Shown piece by piece: positions 39,083 to 47,795 of a stretch of DNA of 64,000 nucleotides; position 1 is the first letter of the stretch; each line of letters starts with the position of its first letter. The translations under genes were made by a program, and so were the position numbers. The notes under the pieces are model-generated. The model was given only the letters and a program-made list of their open reading frames with translations. It made no database searches and was not told the DNA's origin. The DNA is from Nautiliales bacterium (GTDB taxonomy: Bacteria > Campylobacterota > Campylobacteria > Campylobacterales > JAADDX01), in the NCBI GenBank assembly GCA_030826765.1, contig JAUUDM010000033.1, forward strand, positions 47,909 through 111,908, read 5' to 3'.

Positions 39083-40262
39083 TAAATCCACCTTTAAAAT
39101 CCATTATAAATTTACTTGCATCTACTCCGTTAAAAACTCTATGGTCAAATTTTGCTGTAATTTTTATTCTATTTTCTTTCATTGCACCAAAAGCAATCAT
39201 AAAACTATCTTTATCATTTATTAATGCATCAAATCTATCAATTCCAAACATTCCAAGATTACTAATTCCACCGGTTGAGCCTTTTAAATCAGTGATAGTT
39301 AATCTTTTTATTTTTATGTTTTTTAGCCACTTATCTATTTCAAAAAGAGATAAGTTTTCTACTTCTTTTAAAACTACCATATAAAGCCCATCTTCTCTAT
39401 CAACGGCAATTGAAATATTTGAATTTTGAAACTCTAAAAAAGTATCATTTTCTAAAATAGTTCTACTTTTAGGATGTTTTTGCATTGTATTTGCTAAAAC
39501 TTTCAAAATCAAAGTCGTAATTTTAAACTCATTTTTAGGAGTTATTTCTATTTCATCATAAATATTAAAAGTTGGCTTTTTTATAGCGTTTTCAACATTT
39601 TTAATTACTCCAATTTGATTGGGAGTTAAAAGTATTTTTTTAGGTAGATTATTGTCTAAAATATATTTTCTTACTTCATCAGAATTAATCTTATGATCAA
39701 ATTTAAATTTATCTAAAATATCATACTCTTTTGCTAATTTTTTAGCTTTTGGAGTAAAATAATGATTGTAAATATACTCTTTTATATCTTGTTCGTGTGT
39801 TGGGATGTTTATTTTGTTTTCTTTTTGAAGTTTTTCTAAATTGATGTTAAATTCACTTGCTATTTTTTTTGCCAAAGCAGAAGCAGAACTGTTTGAAAAA
39901 TTATTAGATGAAATTTTAATTTCTTTTTTTACTTCTTTTTTCGGAGTTTCTTTTATTTGTTTTTGAACTTCATTTTGTTTAAGTTGAATTTCTTTTTGAG
40001 GCTCTTCTTTTAGAGTTTCTTTAAAAGGTTTATCATAAATAATAGCAATATCTTTTTTTACTTCAACTGCATCCCCTTCTTTATAAAGAAGATGAATATA
40101 TCCATCATAAAAACTTTCAACCTCAATAATTGCTTTATCACTCTCTACTTCTGCAATTACTTCACCTTTTTTGACTTTATCGCCTTCTTTTTTATGCCAT
40201 TTTACAATTATTCCTTTATCCATAGTATCGGATAAAATAGGCATAGTTACTTTATATTCCAT
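39072..40262 (-). CDS. Dihydrolipoamide acyltransferase (PDH E2)
   Basis: Core of the pyruvate dehydrogenase complex. One lipoyl domain (residues 1-78) has the lipoylated lysine in VESDKAIIEVES near 43. Two segments resemble E3/E1-binding domains: ASALAKKIASEFNINLEKL near 125 and FTPKAKKLAKEYDILDKF near 170. The acyltransferase core ends in DHRVFNGVDASKF with the catalytic His. The Asn after it is also found in some E2p enzymes. I start at the ATG at 40262 with GGAG upstream (396 residues). It overlaps pdhB and lpdA slightly. Confidence 0.92.
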   Translation of the reverse strand: MEYKVTMPILSDTMDKGIIVKWHKKEGDKVKKGEVIAEVESDKAIIEVESFYDGYIHLLYKEGDAVEVKKDIAIIYDKPFKETLKEEPQKEIQLKQNEVQKQIKETPKKEVKKEIKISSNNFSNSSASALAKKIASEFNINLEKLQKENKINIPTHEQDIKEYIYNHYFTPKAKKLAKEYDILDKFKFDHKINSDEVRKYILDNNLPKKILLTPNQIGVIKNVENAIKKPTFNIYDEIEITPKNEFKITTLILKVLANTMQKHPKSRTILENDTFLEFQNSNISIAVDREDGLYMVVLKEVENLSLFEIDKWLKNIKIKRLTITDLKGSTGGISNLGMFGIDRFDALINDKDSFMIAFGAMKENRIKITAKFDHRVFNGVDASKFIMDFKGGFNEI

Positions 40263-41217
40263 TTTGACTTCTCCAAACATTAATTTTAGCAACTATTTTA
40301 TCTGGAGTTGGAATAGATAAAAGCTCTAATTTTCTATTATAAGGAATTGGAACATCTTCTCCACTTATTCTAAGCACAGGAGCATCTAAATCATAAAAAC
40401 AATTTTCCATAATCTGAGTAGCTATTTCTCCACCTACTCCACCAGTTTTATGATTTTCTTCTACAATTACCGCTTTTTTAGTTTTTGAGATAGATTTTTT
40501 AATCGTTTCTATGTCAATTGGGCTAATCGAATTTAAATCAATAAGTTCTACATCTAAATCAATATCATTCAAAGCTTCTAAACAGTCATATCTCATTTTT
40601 GAATAAGTTATAATAGTTAAATCTTTCCCCTCTTTTACAATTTCAGCCTTGAAAGGGTCAAAATTTTCAACTTCTTTAAATTCTTCATCTTTTGGATATA
40701 AAAGTTCGTGTTCAAGAAAAATTATCGGGTCATTTGATTTAATAGCATATTTCAATGAATAATAAGCACTTGTCGGATTACTTGGTGAAAGTACTTTCAA
40801 CCCTGGCACATTTATGAACATTGAATCATAATTTTCACTATGTTGTGCTGCCAATTGTCTTGAAACTCCAGTAGCCATTCTAACAACTAAAGGAATTGCT
40901 AATTTTCCTGCACTCATATATCTAAATTTACTTGCGTGATTTATGATTTGATCAAATGCTAAAAGTGAAAAATTTGCAGTCATTATTTCAGCTATTGGCC
41001 TAAGACCTGCAAGTGCCATACCTACAGAATTTCCAACAATACTAAGCTCTGCTATTGGAGTATCAATTACTCTTTTTCCTCCATATTTGGCATACAAGCC
41101 TTCACTTACTCTATAACTTCCCCCATATCTTCCTACATCTTCCCCTAAAATAACAACACTTTCATCTTCACTCATCATTTCATCAATTGCTTTATTTAAC
41201 GCTTCTCTGTATAACAT
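40252..41217 (-). CDS. pdhB: Pyruvate dehydrogenase E1 beta subunit
   Basis: Thiamine-diphosphate-binding beta chain of the alpha2-beta2 E1. It starts LYREALNKAIDEMMSEDESV and has ILGEDVGRYGGSYRVSEGL, DTPIAELSIVGNSVGMAL and ATGVSRQLAAQHSENYD, all typical of PdhB/AcoB-type subunits. Length 321 is canonical. It overlaps the E2 gene by 11 bases. Its natural partner pdhA is separated from it by the methyltransferase and HNH genes, about 1.7 kb of extra DNA. Confidence 0.93.
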   Translation of the reverse strand: MLYREALNKAIDEMMSEDESVVILGEDVGRYGGSYRVSEGLYAKYGGKRVIDTPIAELSIVGNSVGMALAGLRPIAEIMTANFSLLAFDQIINHASKFRYMSAGKLAIPLVVRMATGVSRQLAAQHSENYDSMFINVPGLKVLSPSNPTSAYYSLKYAIKSNDPIIFLEHELLYPKDEEFKEVENFDPFKAEIVKEGKDLTIITYSKMRYDCLEALNDIDLDVELIDLNSISPIDIETIKKSISKTKKAVIVEENHKTGGVGGEIATQIMENCFYDLDAPVLRISGEDVPIPYNRKLELLSIPTPDKIVAKINVWRSQNGI

Positions 41218-41228
41218 CCCTACTCCTT

Positions 41229-42338
41229 TTAATTTTCAATTTTAAATTCTCTATAACCAAGTTTATCTATTAAAAACTCACTTTTTTTCTCTAACTCCTC
41301 AATATATTGATTTTCATCATCAAAAATTCCTAATGAAATTTTCCTTTGTAATTCAAAATTTTTAAATTCTTTTTTATAAATATCCCAATAATATAAAATT
41401 CTATCTTTTGAAGATTCAATTAATTCAATAGAAGGTATTTTATCTCGTTTTTCACTATTTATTTTTGGACTACTTGGTAATAAATTCCAATAATCATTAT
41501 TCATAAAAACAGAAAAAGGTAATAAATGGTCAACATCAAATTTTTTTATTTTTTTACCACTCCAAACACAATAAATCTCTTTATTTCTAAAATTTTTTTG
41601 AATTTCAGATGTATCTCTTATTACAAGATCTATATTATGAGTTAAAATATCTTTAAAATCAAAATTTTCTTGTTTTTGTTCTTTATTAATTCCATTTAAT
41701 AACTTTTCCCACCTAAAAATAATGGTATTTAATCCATAAAAATTATCTCCCAAATATTTCAAAACTTTATAAAATTTTATTTCCATTTTAAAATATCCAA
41801 AATTTTGAAAACTTTGTCTATCAAAATTTCTTTTAGGCTTTTCAATATCTTTAAAAAATTGATACTTTTCTTCTCCCATATATTTCATAGGATTATTAAA
41901 AATCAATTTTCTAAGTTCTCTAAATAAAATAATTGTATTTAACTCAAAATTAAAATATTTTTTATATATATTTACATATATACATTTCCAGTCATTTTTT
42001 TTACATAAAGAACTAAATTCTTCAAAAATCTCCTGATATAATAAATCAATATTTTTATTTAAAACTAAATCTTTGTTGTTAGTTGTTTTATGTTGATTGA
42101 TTTTTAAATATTCAAAAGGAAGATAATAAAAAAACCACTCTTCTACAACAAAGTAAAATGGTATTTTTACATAATCTTCACTTTTTTGAATATGATGGTC
42201 AAATTTCTTTATAACTAAAATTATCGATTTTAAAAGTGCTAATTTATAACTACTTTCTAATGTATCTCTTTCAATAATTTTATTGATTTCAATAATCGTA
42301 TTTAAATCTATATTTTTTTGTAAATTATATTTTTCCAT
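41229..42338 (-). CDS. HNH endonuclease-domain protein inserted in the PDH operon
   Basis: 369 residues, mostly helical and aromatic-rich, not matching any named enzyme I know. The C-terminal third carries an HNH-like core: FDVDHLLPFSVFMNNDYWNL at about 267-286, followed by LPSSPKINSEKRDKIPS; the DH, N and second N/K residues fit an HNH nuclease. The usual zinc CxxC before the motif is reduced to one Cys (IYCVWSGKK). It starts 31 bases before the end of the methyltransferase gene, with AGGGG as ribosome-binding site. The pair sits between pdhA and pdhB and has no role in PDH, so a defence or selfish function is possible. Confidence 0.75.
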   Translation of the reverse strand: MEKYNLQKNIDLNTIIEINKIIERDTLESSYKLALLKSIILVIKKFDHHIQKSEDYVKIPFYFVVEEWFFYYLPFEYLKINQHKTTNNKDLVLNKNIDLLYQEIFEEFSSLCKKNDWKCIYVNIYKKYFNFELNTIILFRELRKLIFNNPMKYMGEEKYQFFKDIEKPKRNFDRQSFQNFGYFKMEIKFYKVLKYLGDNFYGLNTIIFRWEKLLNGINKEQKQENFDFKDILTHNIDLVIRDTSEIQKNFRNKEIYCVWSGKKIKKFDVDHLLPFSVFMNNDYWNLLPSSPKINSEKRDKIPSIELIESSKDRILYYWDIYKKEFKNFELQRKISLGIFDDENQYIEELEKKSEFLIDKLGYREFKIEN

Positions 42339-42886
42339 TTAATACCCCTATTTAAAGAATCAATAGTAACTATTTCATCTTGTTTATAAATATTATAGTT
42401 TTTGAATATTTCATCTAATAAGTTTTCATTAACTTTGTAAAATTCTCTTTCTTTTTCCTCTCTTTTATCCAAAGAAAAACTAAAAAAAACTTTTCCATTG
42501 TTTTTTAATCTATCAGAAATATTTTTAATTAACTCTTCATATTTACAAATAGGTAAATGCATAATTACTGCAATAGAATAAAGAAAATCAAATTGTTTAT
42601 CTATATCAATATTAGGTAAAATAGAATATTTAAAATTTTTACTATTAAATCTATCTGTTACAAATTCTACAAATTTTTTAGATCCATCAATTCCATATAA
42701 ATTTTTGTAACCATTTCTAAATAAAAAATCAAGTTCTCTTCCACTTCCAAAACCAAGTTCTAAAAGAAAATCATTTTTTTGAGTGTTTTCTAAAATAATC
42801 TTATGAATAAAATCTAAATTAGCATTTTCATATCGTTCAATCAATGATTCAAAATTTTTTTCATAATATTCAAGAGTTTTATTCAT
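42308..42886 (-). CDS. Class I SAM-dependent methyltransferase paired with the HNH gene
   Basis: 192 residues. SAM motif I is LLELGFGSGRELDFL near residue 40; LYGIDGSKKFVEFV follows, and the motif IV region is FDFLYSIAVIMHLP near 105. The C-terminus (GKVFFSFSLDKREEKEREFY) is of the Methyltransf_11/25 type. There is no NPPY or PCQ motif of DNA adenine or cytosine methylases, so the substrate is more likely a small molecule, protein or RNA. It lies 9 bases after pdhA and overlaps the HNH gene by 31 bases, so the two are probably translated together. Confidence 0.8.
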   Translation of the reverse strand: MNKTLEYYEKNFESLIERYENANLDFIHKIILENTQKNDFLLELGFGSGRELDFLFRNGYKNLYGIDGSKKFVEFVTDRFNSKNFKYSILPNIDIDKQFDFLYSIAVIMHLPICKYEELIKNISDRLKNNGKVFFSFSLDKREEKEREFYKVNENLLDEIFKNYNIYKQDEIVTIDSLNRGIKWKNIIYKKI

Positions 42887-42895
42887 TTTTATACT

Positions 42896-43858
42896 CTATC
42901 CTTCACAATTTTCGCAAAAAACATCATCAAAAAGTTCTTCATCATCCGGCTCTGGCGAATTTAAAGCAAATTCTACTGCTTCATCAATTTCTTTTGCTAT
43001 TTTTTTATCGCTCTCTTCAAACCAAGCTTCATCTATACTTTGCTCATTTATGGCATACTCTTTTAATTTTTTAATCGGGTCTTTTGATTTGTAAATATTT
43101 AACTCTTCTTCACTTCTATATTTTCCAGCATCACTTATTGAGTGTCCTTCATATCTGTAAGTCATAGCTTCTATAAAAATTGGACCAAGTCCATTTTCAA
43201 TATGCTCTTTTGCTTTTATTACAGCATTATAAACTTCAATAACATCCATTCCATCAATTAACATTGTTGGCATATAATTTTTAACTTTATTATGTTGTTC
43301 TAAAAATGGAGAAGTCCAAGTTATGTGAGTTCCTATCGCGTATTGATTGTTTTCAAGGAAAAATATTAAAGGTAGTTTTTGAGTGGTAGCGTTATTTATA
43401 CTTTCAAAAAATGCTCCAGCATTTGTAGAACCATCTCCAAAAATAGCAAATACTCCTGCTTTTTCTTCTTGAAGTTTTCTAGCATATGCACAACCAACAG
43501 CAAGTGGTAAATGCCCTCCTACAATTGCATCTCCACCATAAAAACCAAGTTTAGGCTCAAATAAATGCATACTTCCACCTTTTCCACCACTTACTCCCGT
43601 TTTTTTACCAAAAAGCTCAGCCATTACATATTTTGGCTCAATTCCTCTGGCAATTGCTAAAACGTGTTCTCTGTAATGAGCAAACACATCCCCTTTTTCA
43701 AAAGCTAACATACTTCCTATGCTTATAGCTTCTTGTCCTATATCTAAATGCAAAAATCCTGCAATATTTCCTTTCATATACTCTTGTTTACTTCTAAGCT
43801 CAAACTCACGCCCTAGTTTCATTAAATAATAAAACTTTTTTAACATCATATTATTCAT
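42896..43858 (-). CDS. pdhA: Pyruvate dehydrogenase E1 alpha subunit
   Basis: Thiamine-diphosphate-dependent decarboxylase subunit. The ThDP/Mg motif GDGSTNAGAFFESINNA is near residue 140 and FLENNQYAIGTH follows. MTYRYEGHSISD carries the phosphorylation-loop-like sequence, but bacterial enzymes are not usually regulated there. Length 320 is typical. The C-terminus ends in FCENCEG, an extra Cx2C tail not expected in PdhA. It is preceded by lipA (11 bases) and followed by the methyltransferase gene. Confidence 0.95.
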   Translation of the reverse strand: MNNMMLKKFYYLMKLGREFELRSKQEYMKGNIAGFLHLDIGQEAISIGSMLAFEKGDVFAHYREHVLAIARGIEPKYVMAELFGKKTGVSGGKGGSMHLFEPKLGFYGGDAIVGGHLPLAVGCAYARKLQEEKAGVFAIFGDGSTNAGAFFESINNATTQKLPLIFFLENNQYAIGTHITWTSPFLEQHNKVKNYMPTMLIDGMDVIEVYNAVIKAKEHIENGLGPIFIEAMTYRYEGHSISDAGKYRSEEELNIYKSKDPIKKLKEYAINEQSIDEAWFEESDKKIAKEIDEAVEFALNSPEPDDEELFDDVFCENCEG

Positions 43859-43869
43859 ACTATCTCCTT

Positions 43870-44688
43870 TTATAATTTATCTGCATAATAACTACTTCTC
43901 ACTAACTTCCCACTAACTGCATTTAAGCCATACTCTTTCGCTATTAATTCAAGCTCCTTAAATTCTTCATCACTATAATATTTTACTACTTTTGTATGTT
44001 TAGGACTGGGTTGCAAATATTGTCCGATTGTAAGTTGTTTCACTCCTGCGTTTACTAAGTCTTTAAATGTAGCTTTTAAATCTTTAATACTCTCTCCAAA
44101 TCCCACAATAATTGAAGATTTTGTAAGCTTATATTTTGAATAAAATTCTAAAACATCTAAACTAAGTTTATAATCACTTTTTGGTTTTAAATGTTTATGA
44201 AGATTTTCAGTTGTTTCTATATTGTGAGCTAATTTATAAGCATTTGAATTTACTAAATTTTGTAATGAATTCAAATCTCCTTCAAAACTTGGAGTTAAAG
44301 CTTCTATTTTAATATTAGGATTAGTTTTTGTAATCTCTTCTATAACTTTAACAAATTGACTACTTCCATAATCATCTAAATCATCTCTATCTGGAGAAGT
44401 AATAACTACATAATCCAAATTTAGATATTTAACTGCCTCAGCTATTTTTAGTGGTTCTTCTTTATCAACCGGCAATGGTTTAGCAGAAGTTACATTACAA
44501 AATCTACAATTTTTCGTGCAAATATTTCCTAAAATCATAAAAGTAGCAACTCCACGAGAAAAACATTCACTAATATTTGGACATTTTGAAGAAAAACAGA
44601 TTGTATTTAAGTTATATTGTTTAATTATAAAATTTGTTTTTTCTATAACTTCATCAAGTGGAGCTTTTACTTTTGGTTTAAAGTTCAA
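43870..44688 (-). CDS. lipA: Lipoyl synthase
   Basis: Radical SAM enzyme inserting two sulfurs into octanoyl groups. Both iron-sulfur signatures are present: CX4CX5C in CFSSKCPNISEC near 31-42, and the radical SAM CX3CX2C in CTKNCRFCNV near 56-65. YVVITSPDRDDLDDYGS and the C-terminal KLVRSSYYAD are typical. Length 272 is near the usual 290-320. It overlaps lipB by four bases and precedes pdhA by 11, consistent with lipoylating the PDH E2. Confidence 0.96.
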   Translation of the reverse strand: MNFKPKVKAPLDEVIEKTNFIIKQYNLNTICFSSKCPNISECFSRGVATFMILGNICTKNCRFCNVTSAKPLPVDKEEPLKIAEAVKYLNLDYVVITSPDRDDLDDYGSSQFVKVIEEITKTNPNIKIEALTPSFEGDLNSLQNLVNSNAYKLAHNIETTENLHKHLKPKSDYKLSLDVLEFYSKYKLTKSSIIVGFGESIKDLKATFKDLVNAGVKQLTIGQYLQPSPKHTKVVKYYSDEEFKELELIAKEYGLNAVSGKLVRSSYYADKL

Positions 44689-45245
44689 AAATTTTTCCTT
44701 AAAATAGTTAATATCTTGTTTTTTACTTCTTCCCTTGAAAATTCATACCCCTCATTATGTAGCGTTGTTGCTTTGATTCCTTCTAAATTACAAGGATTGA
44801 TTTTATTAAAATTCTTTAAATTATTATTTAAATGAATACTAACTCCGTGTTTTGAATACCCCTTTTTATAAGCAAATCCAAGCGAGCAAATTTTTCTATT
44901 TTTGATATAGAATCCTGCTTTTTTACTATCAAAAACTATATTTTTATCGAAGCTAAAAAATTTTTTTAAACTTTTAATAACTTTCTTATAAAAAATAGGT
45001 GGAGTTGGAACTTTATGAATAAAATAAATCATAAAACTACCTTCATCAAAATAAGTAACACTTCCACCTCTATCAACTCTCAAAGCAAATTCAAAATTTT
45101 TCTCATTTAATCCCTTTGTAAAAATAGGATAATGACTTGCAAAAAGAGTATATTCGCTATTTTCTCTTATAGCTCTTTTATGCAAATAATTTTGAATTTG
45201 TAAAAAATTTTTATACTCAACTAATCCTAAATCTATAAATTTCAT
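44685..45245 (-). CDS. lipB: Octanoyl-(acyl-carrier-protein):protein octanoyltransferase
   Basis: Transfers octanoate from ACP to lipoyl domains, the step before LipA. RVDRGGSVTYFDEGSFMIYF is the N-terminal LipB motif, KICSLGFAYKKGYSKHGVSI carries the catalytic Lys, and NPCNLEGIKAT the catalytic Cys. At 186 residues it is slightly short. The upstream gap to ppsA contains a flavoprotein-like remnant whose stop overlaps the lipB ATG in a TAATG. Confidence 0.93.
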   Translation of the reverse strand: MKFIDLGLVEYKNFLQIQNYLHKRAIRENSEYTLFASHYPIFTKGLNEKNFEFALRVDRGGSVTYFDEGSFMIYFIHKVPTPPIFYKKVIKSLKKFFSFDKNIVFDSKKAGFYIKNRKICSLGFAYKKGYSKHGVSIHLNNNLKNFNKINPCNLEGIKATTLHNEGYEFSREEVKNKILTILRKNF

Positions 45246-45380
45246 TATTTATTTTCAAATCCAACATTTGAGCGACTTTTGCAATAAGATAAGCTGTCGG
45301 CGCTGAGGTTAAGAGAGTATGAGTTGCTACTTGAAGTAGCTACCACTCCACCACCTATTACTAAAATATCAGTTTTAATT
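45246..45380 (-). pseudogene. Possible flavoprotein remnant or tiny ORF between ppsA and lipB
   Basis: Downstream of ppsA the minus strand encodes TDILVIGGGVVATSSS, an N-terminal FAD/NAD-binding Rossmann motif, in a frame open from within the 3' end of ppsA to a TAA at 45247-45245 that overlaps the lipB ATG. There is no ATG, GTG or TTG; an ATT at 45379 with AGGA eight bases upstream would give 44 residues. After the motif this frame becomes serine-rich, while the neighbouring frame reads SAPTAYLIAKVAQMLDLK, suggesting a frameshifted, deleted gene. Composition is less AT-rich than the surroundings. It could also be a real micro-ORF. Confidence 0.4.
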
Positions 45381-47795
45381 TTATTTTCCTAAATTTTTTT
45401 CTAACTCTACAATGTTTTGTTTTGTTTTTAAAACACTATCAGGATTTAAACTAATAGAATCAATTCCTTTTTTTACTAAAAATTCTGCAAATTCTATATA
45501 ATCACTTGGCGCTTGACCACAAATTCCAGAATGACGATTATTTCTTTTTGCCCCATCAATAGCCATCTCTACCATTTTTTCTACCCCTGGGTCTCTTTCA
45601 TCATAATCAAAAGCAACTATTTCGCTGTCTCTATCAACTCCTAATGTAAGCTGAGTTAGGTCATTACTTCCAATACTAAATCCATCAAAAATTTTACTAA
45701 ATTCATCAATTAAAATTACATTATTTGGAATTTCACACATTACATAAATTTTTAGACCATTTTCACCTTTTTTAAGCCCATATTTAGCCATAGTTTCGAT
45801 AACTTTTTTACCTTCTTCAACTCTTCTACAAAAAGGAATCATTAAAATAATATTATTAAATCCCATCTCTTCTCTTGCTCTTTTCATAGCTTTACATTCT
45901 AAACTAAATCCTTCTTCATAAGCTGGATGAGCATATCTTGCTGCACCTCTAAAACCTATCATTGGATTATCTTCTTTAGGCTCGAAAAATTCTCCACCTA
46001 ATAAACTTGCATATTCATTTGATTTAAAATCACTCATTCTAACAACACAAGGTTTTGGATAAACACTTGATGCAATTGTAGCAACACCTTCGCTTAATGT
46101 TTTTACAAAAAACTCTTCTTTTGAATTATAAGCCACTGTTAATTCATCTAACTTTTTTTTAGTTTCATCATCCACTTTTTCTGGATGTAAAAGTGCCATT
46201 GGATGGGCTTTTATGTAATTATTGATTATAAATTCCATTCTTGCAAGTCCTATTCCATCAACAGGCAAAGATGCTAATGAAAAGGCTTGGTCTGGATTTC
46301 CTAAATTCATCATAATATCTGTTTTTGTTTCAGGTAAATTACTTAAATCTGTTTTTGTAACATCATATTTCAAAATTCCTTCATAAACATATCCTGTTTC
46401 ACCTTCAGCACAAGAAACTGTAACTTCTTCACCATCTTTTAAAACTTCTGTAGCATTCTGTGTCCCTACAACTGCTGGAAGTCCAAGTTCACGAGATACA
46501 ATTGCCGCATGACATGTTCTACCCCCTTTGTTTGTAATAAGTGCAGAAGCTTTTTTCATAATCGGTTCCCAATCTGGAGTTGTAATATCAGAAACTAAAA
46601 CTTCTCCTTCTTTAAAAGTATCCATTTCAGAAATATCATTTATAATATGAACTTTTCCAGCTCCTATTTTTGTCCCAACTGCTCTACCTGTTAAAAGAAC
46701 TTTTCCTTTCTCTTTTAAAGAATAAATTTCTAACACATTATCTTTTTTTCTTGATTCTACAGTTTCCGGTCTTGCTTGAACTATATATATTTCTCCAGTT
46801 AGCCCATCTTTTGCCCATTCCATATCCATTGGTTTATGAAATCCAAATTTCTCAGAATAGTGATTTTCTATTTTAATTGCATAATCTCCAAGAATTATGG
46901 CATCTTCATCAGTAATAGAAAATTGAGTCATTTCTTTTTCATTTGTAGGAACATTTTTAGTATATTCATATGCCATATTTGAAATATTTGCTTCTTTTGT
47001 AAATATCATCTTTACATTTTTATGCCCAAGTTTTCTTTTTAAAACGGCTTTATAACCTTTATTAAATGTAGGTTTATGAATATAAAAACTATCAGGCTCA
47101 ACTGCACCTAAAACTACATTTTCTCCAAGTCCCCAAGCGGCATTGATAAATACAACATCTTTAAATCCAGTTTCTGTATCAAGTGAAAACATAACTCCAG
47201 CACTTGCTAAATCACTTCTAACCATTTTCATAACAACAACTGAAAGATAAACTTTTAAATAATCAAATCCATTATCATATTTATAATGTAAACTTCTATC
47301 TGTAAAATTACTTGCTAAACATCTTTTATATGAATCAATCAAGGCATCTTCATCTTGAATATTTAAATATGTTTCATTTTGCCCTGCAAAACTGGCTTCC
47401 GGTGAATCTTCAGCTGTTGCACTTGAACGAACTGCAACTGATACATTTTCTCCATACTCTTTTTTTAATTCATAAAAATTATTTATAATTTCTTTTCTTA
47501 AATCATCTGGAACAGTTGCGTTTTGAATTAAATCTCTACAACTTTTCCCTACTTTTTGCAATGAAGCTACATCATTTATATCCATATTATCTAAAATCTC
47601 TTTTAGTTTATCCCACAAATTATTATAATCTAAAACATATTTATAAGCACTTGCAGTAACAGCATATCCATTTGGAACTTTTACTCCAGCAGATGTTAAA
47701 TTACTATACATTTCCCCTAAATTAGCATTCTTTCCACCAACTTCTGCCACATCTTTGACACTTAATTCCCTAAACCATTTTATATATTTACTCAT
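45381..47795 (-). CDS. ppsA: Phosphoenolpyruvate synthase
   Basis: Makes PEP from pyruvate and ATP, releasing AMP and phosphate, for gluconeogenesis. The N-terminal ATP-grasp region begins YIKWFRELSVKDVAEVGGKN and has SVAVRSSATAEDSPEASFAG. The phosphohistidine swivel domain has GGRTCHAAIVSRELGLPAVVG near 425-445. The C-terminal PEP-binding barrel has NPMIGFRGAARY and GLKIYVMCEIPNN, then the active cysteine region HSGICGQAPSD near the C-terminus. Length 804 is canonical. It overlaps ackA by four bases. Confidence 0.97.
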   Translation of the reverse strand: MSKYIKWFRELSVKDVAEVGGKNANLGEMYSNLTSAGVKVPNGYAVTASAYKYVLDYNNLWDKLKEILDNMDINDVASLQKVGKSCRDLIQNATVPDDLRKEIINNFYELKKEYGENVSVAVRSSATAEDSPEASFAGQNETYLNIQDEDALIDSYKRCLASNFTDRSLHYKYDNGFDYLKVYLSVVVMKMVRSDLASAGVMFSLDTETGFKDVVFINAAWGLGENVVLGAVEPDSFYIHKPTFNKGYKAVLKRKLGHKNVKMIFTKEANISNMAYEYTKNVPTNEKEMTQFSITDEDAIILGDYAIKIENHYSEKFGFHKPMDMEWAKDGLTGEIYIVQARPETVESRKKDNVLEIYSLKEKGKVLLTGRAVGTKIGAGKVHIINDISEMDTFKEGEVLVSDITTPDWEPIMKKASALITNKGGRTCHAAIVSRELGLPAVVGTQNATEVLKDGEEVTVSCAEGETGYVYEGILKYDVTKTDLSNLPETKTDIMMNLGNPDQAFSLASLPVDGIGLARMEFIINNYIKAHPMALLHPEKVDDETKKKLDELTVAYNSKEEFFVKTLSEGVATIASSVYPKPCVVRMSDFKSNEYASLLGGEFFEPKEDNPMIGFRGAARYAHPAYEEGFSLECKAMKRAREEMGFNNIILMIPFCRRVEEGKKVIETMAKYGLKKGENGLKIYVMCEIPNNVILIDEFSKIFDGFSIGSNDLTQLTLGVDRDSEIVAFDYDERDPGVEKMVEMAIDGAKRNNRHSGICGQAPSDYIEFAEFLVKKGIDSISLNPDSVLKTKQNIVELEKNLGK

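Noticed and set aside
39072..40262. E2 core has DHRVFNG rather than DHRxxDG, a possible dead enzyme.
   Set aside because: From memory, active E2p enzymes such as that of Azotobacter have Asn at this position; the catalytic His is present.
45246..45380. Possible tRNA or small RNA, as the local GC is higher.
   Set aside because: No T-arm GGTTCGA motif and no acceptor-stem pairing found by eye; coding remnants explain it better.
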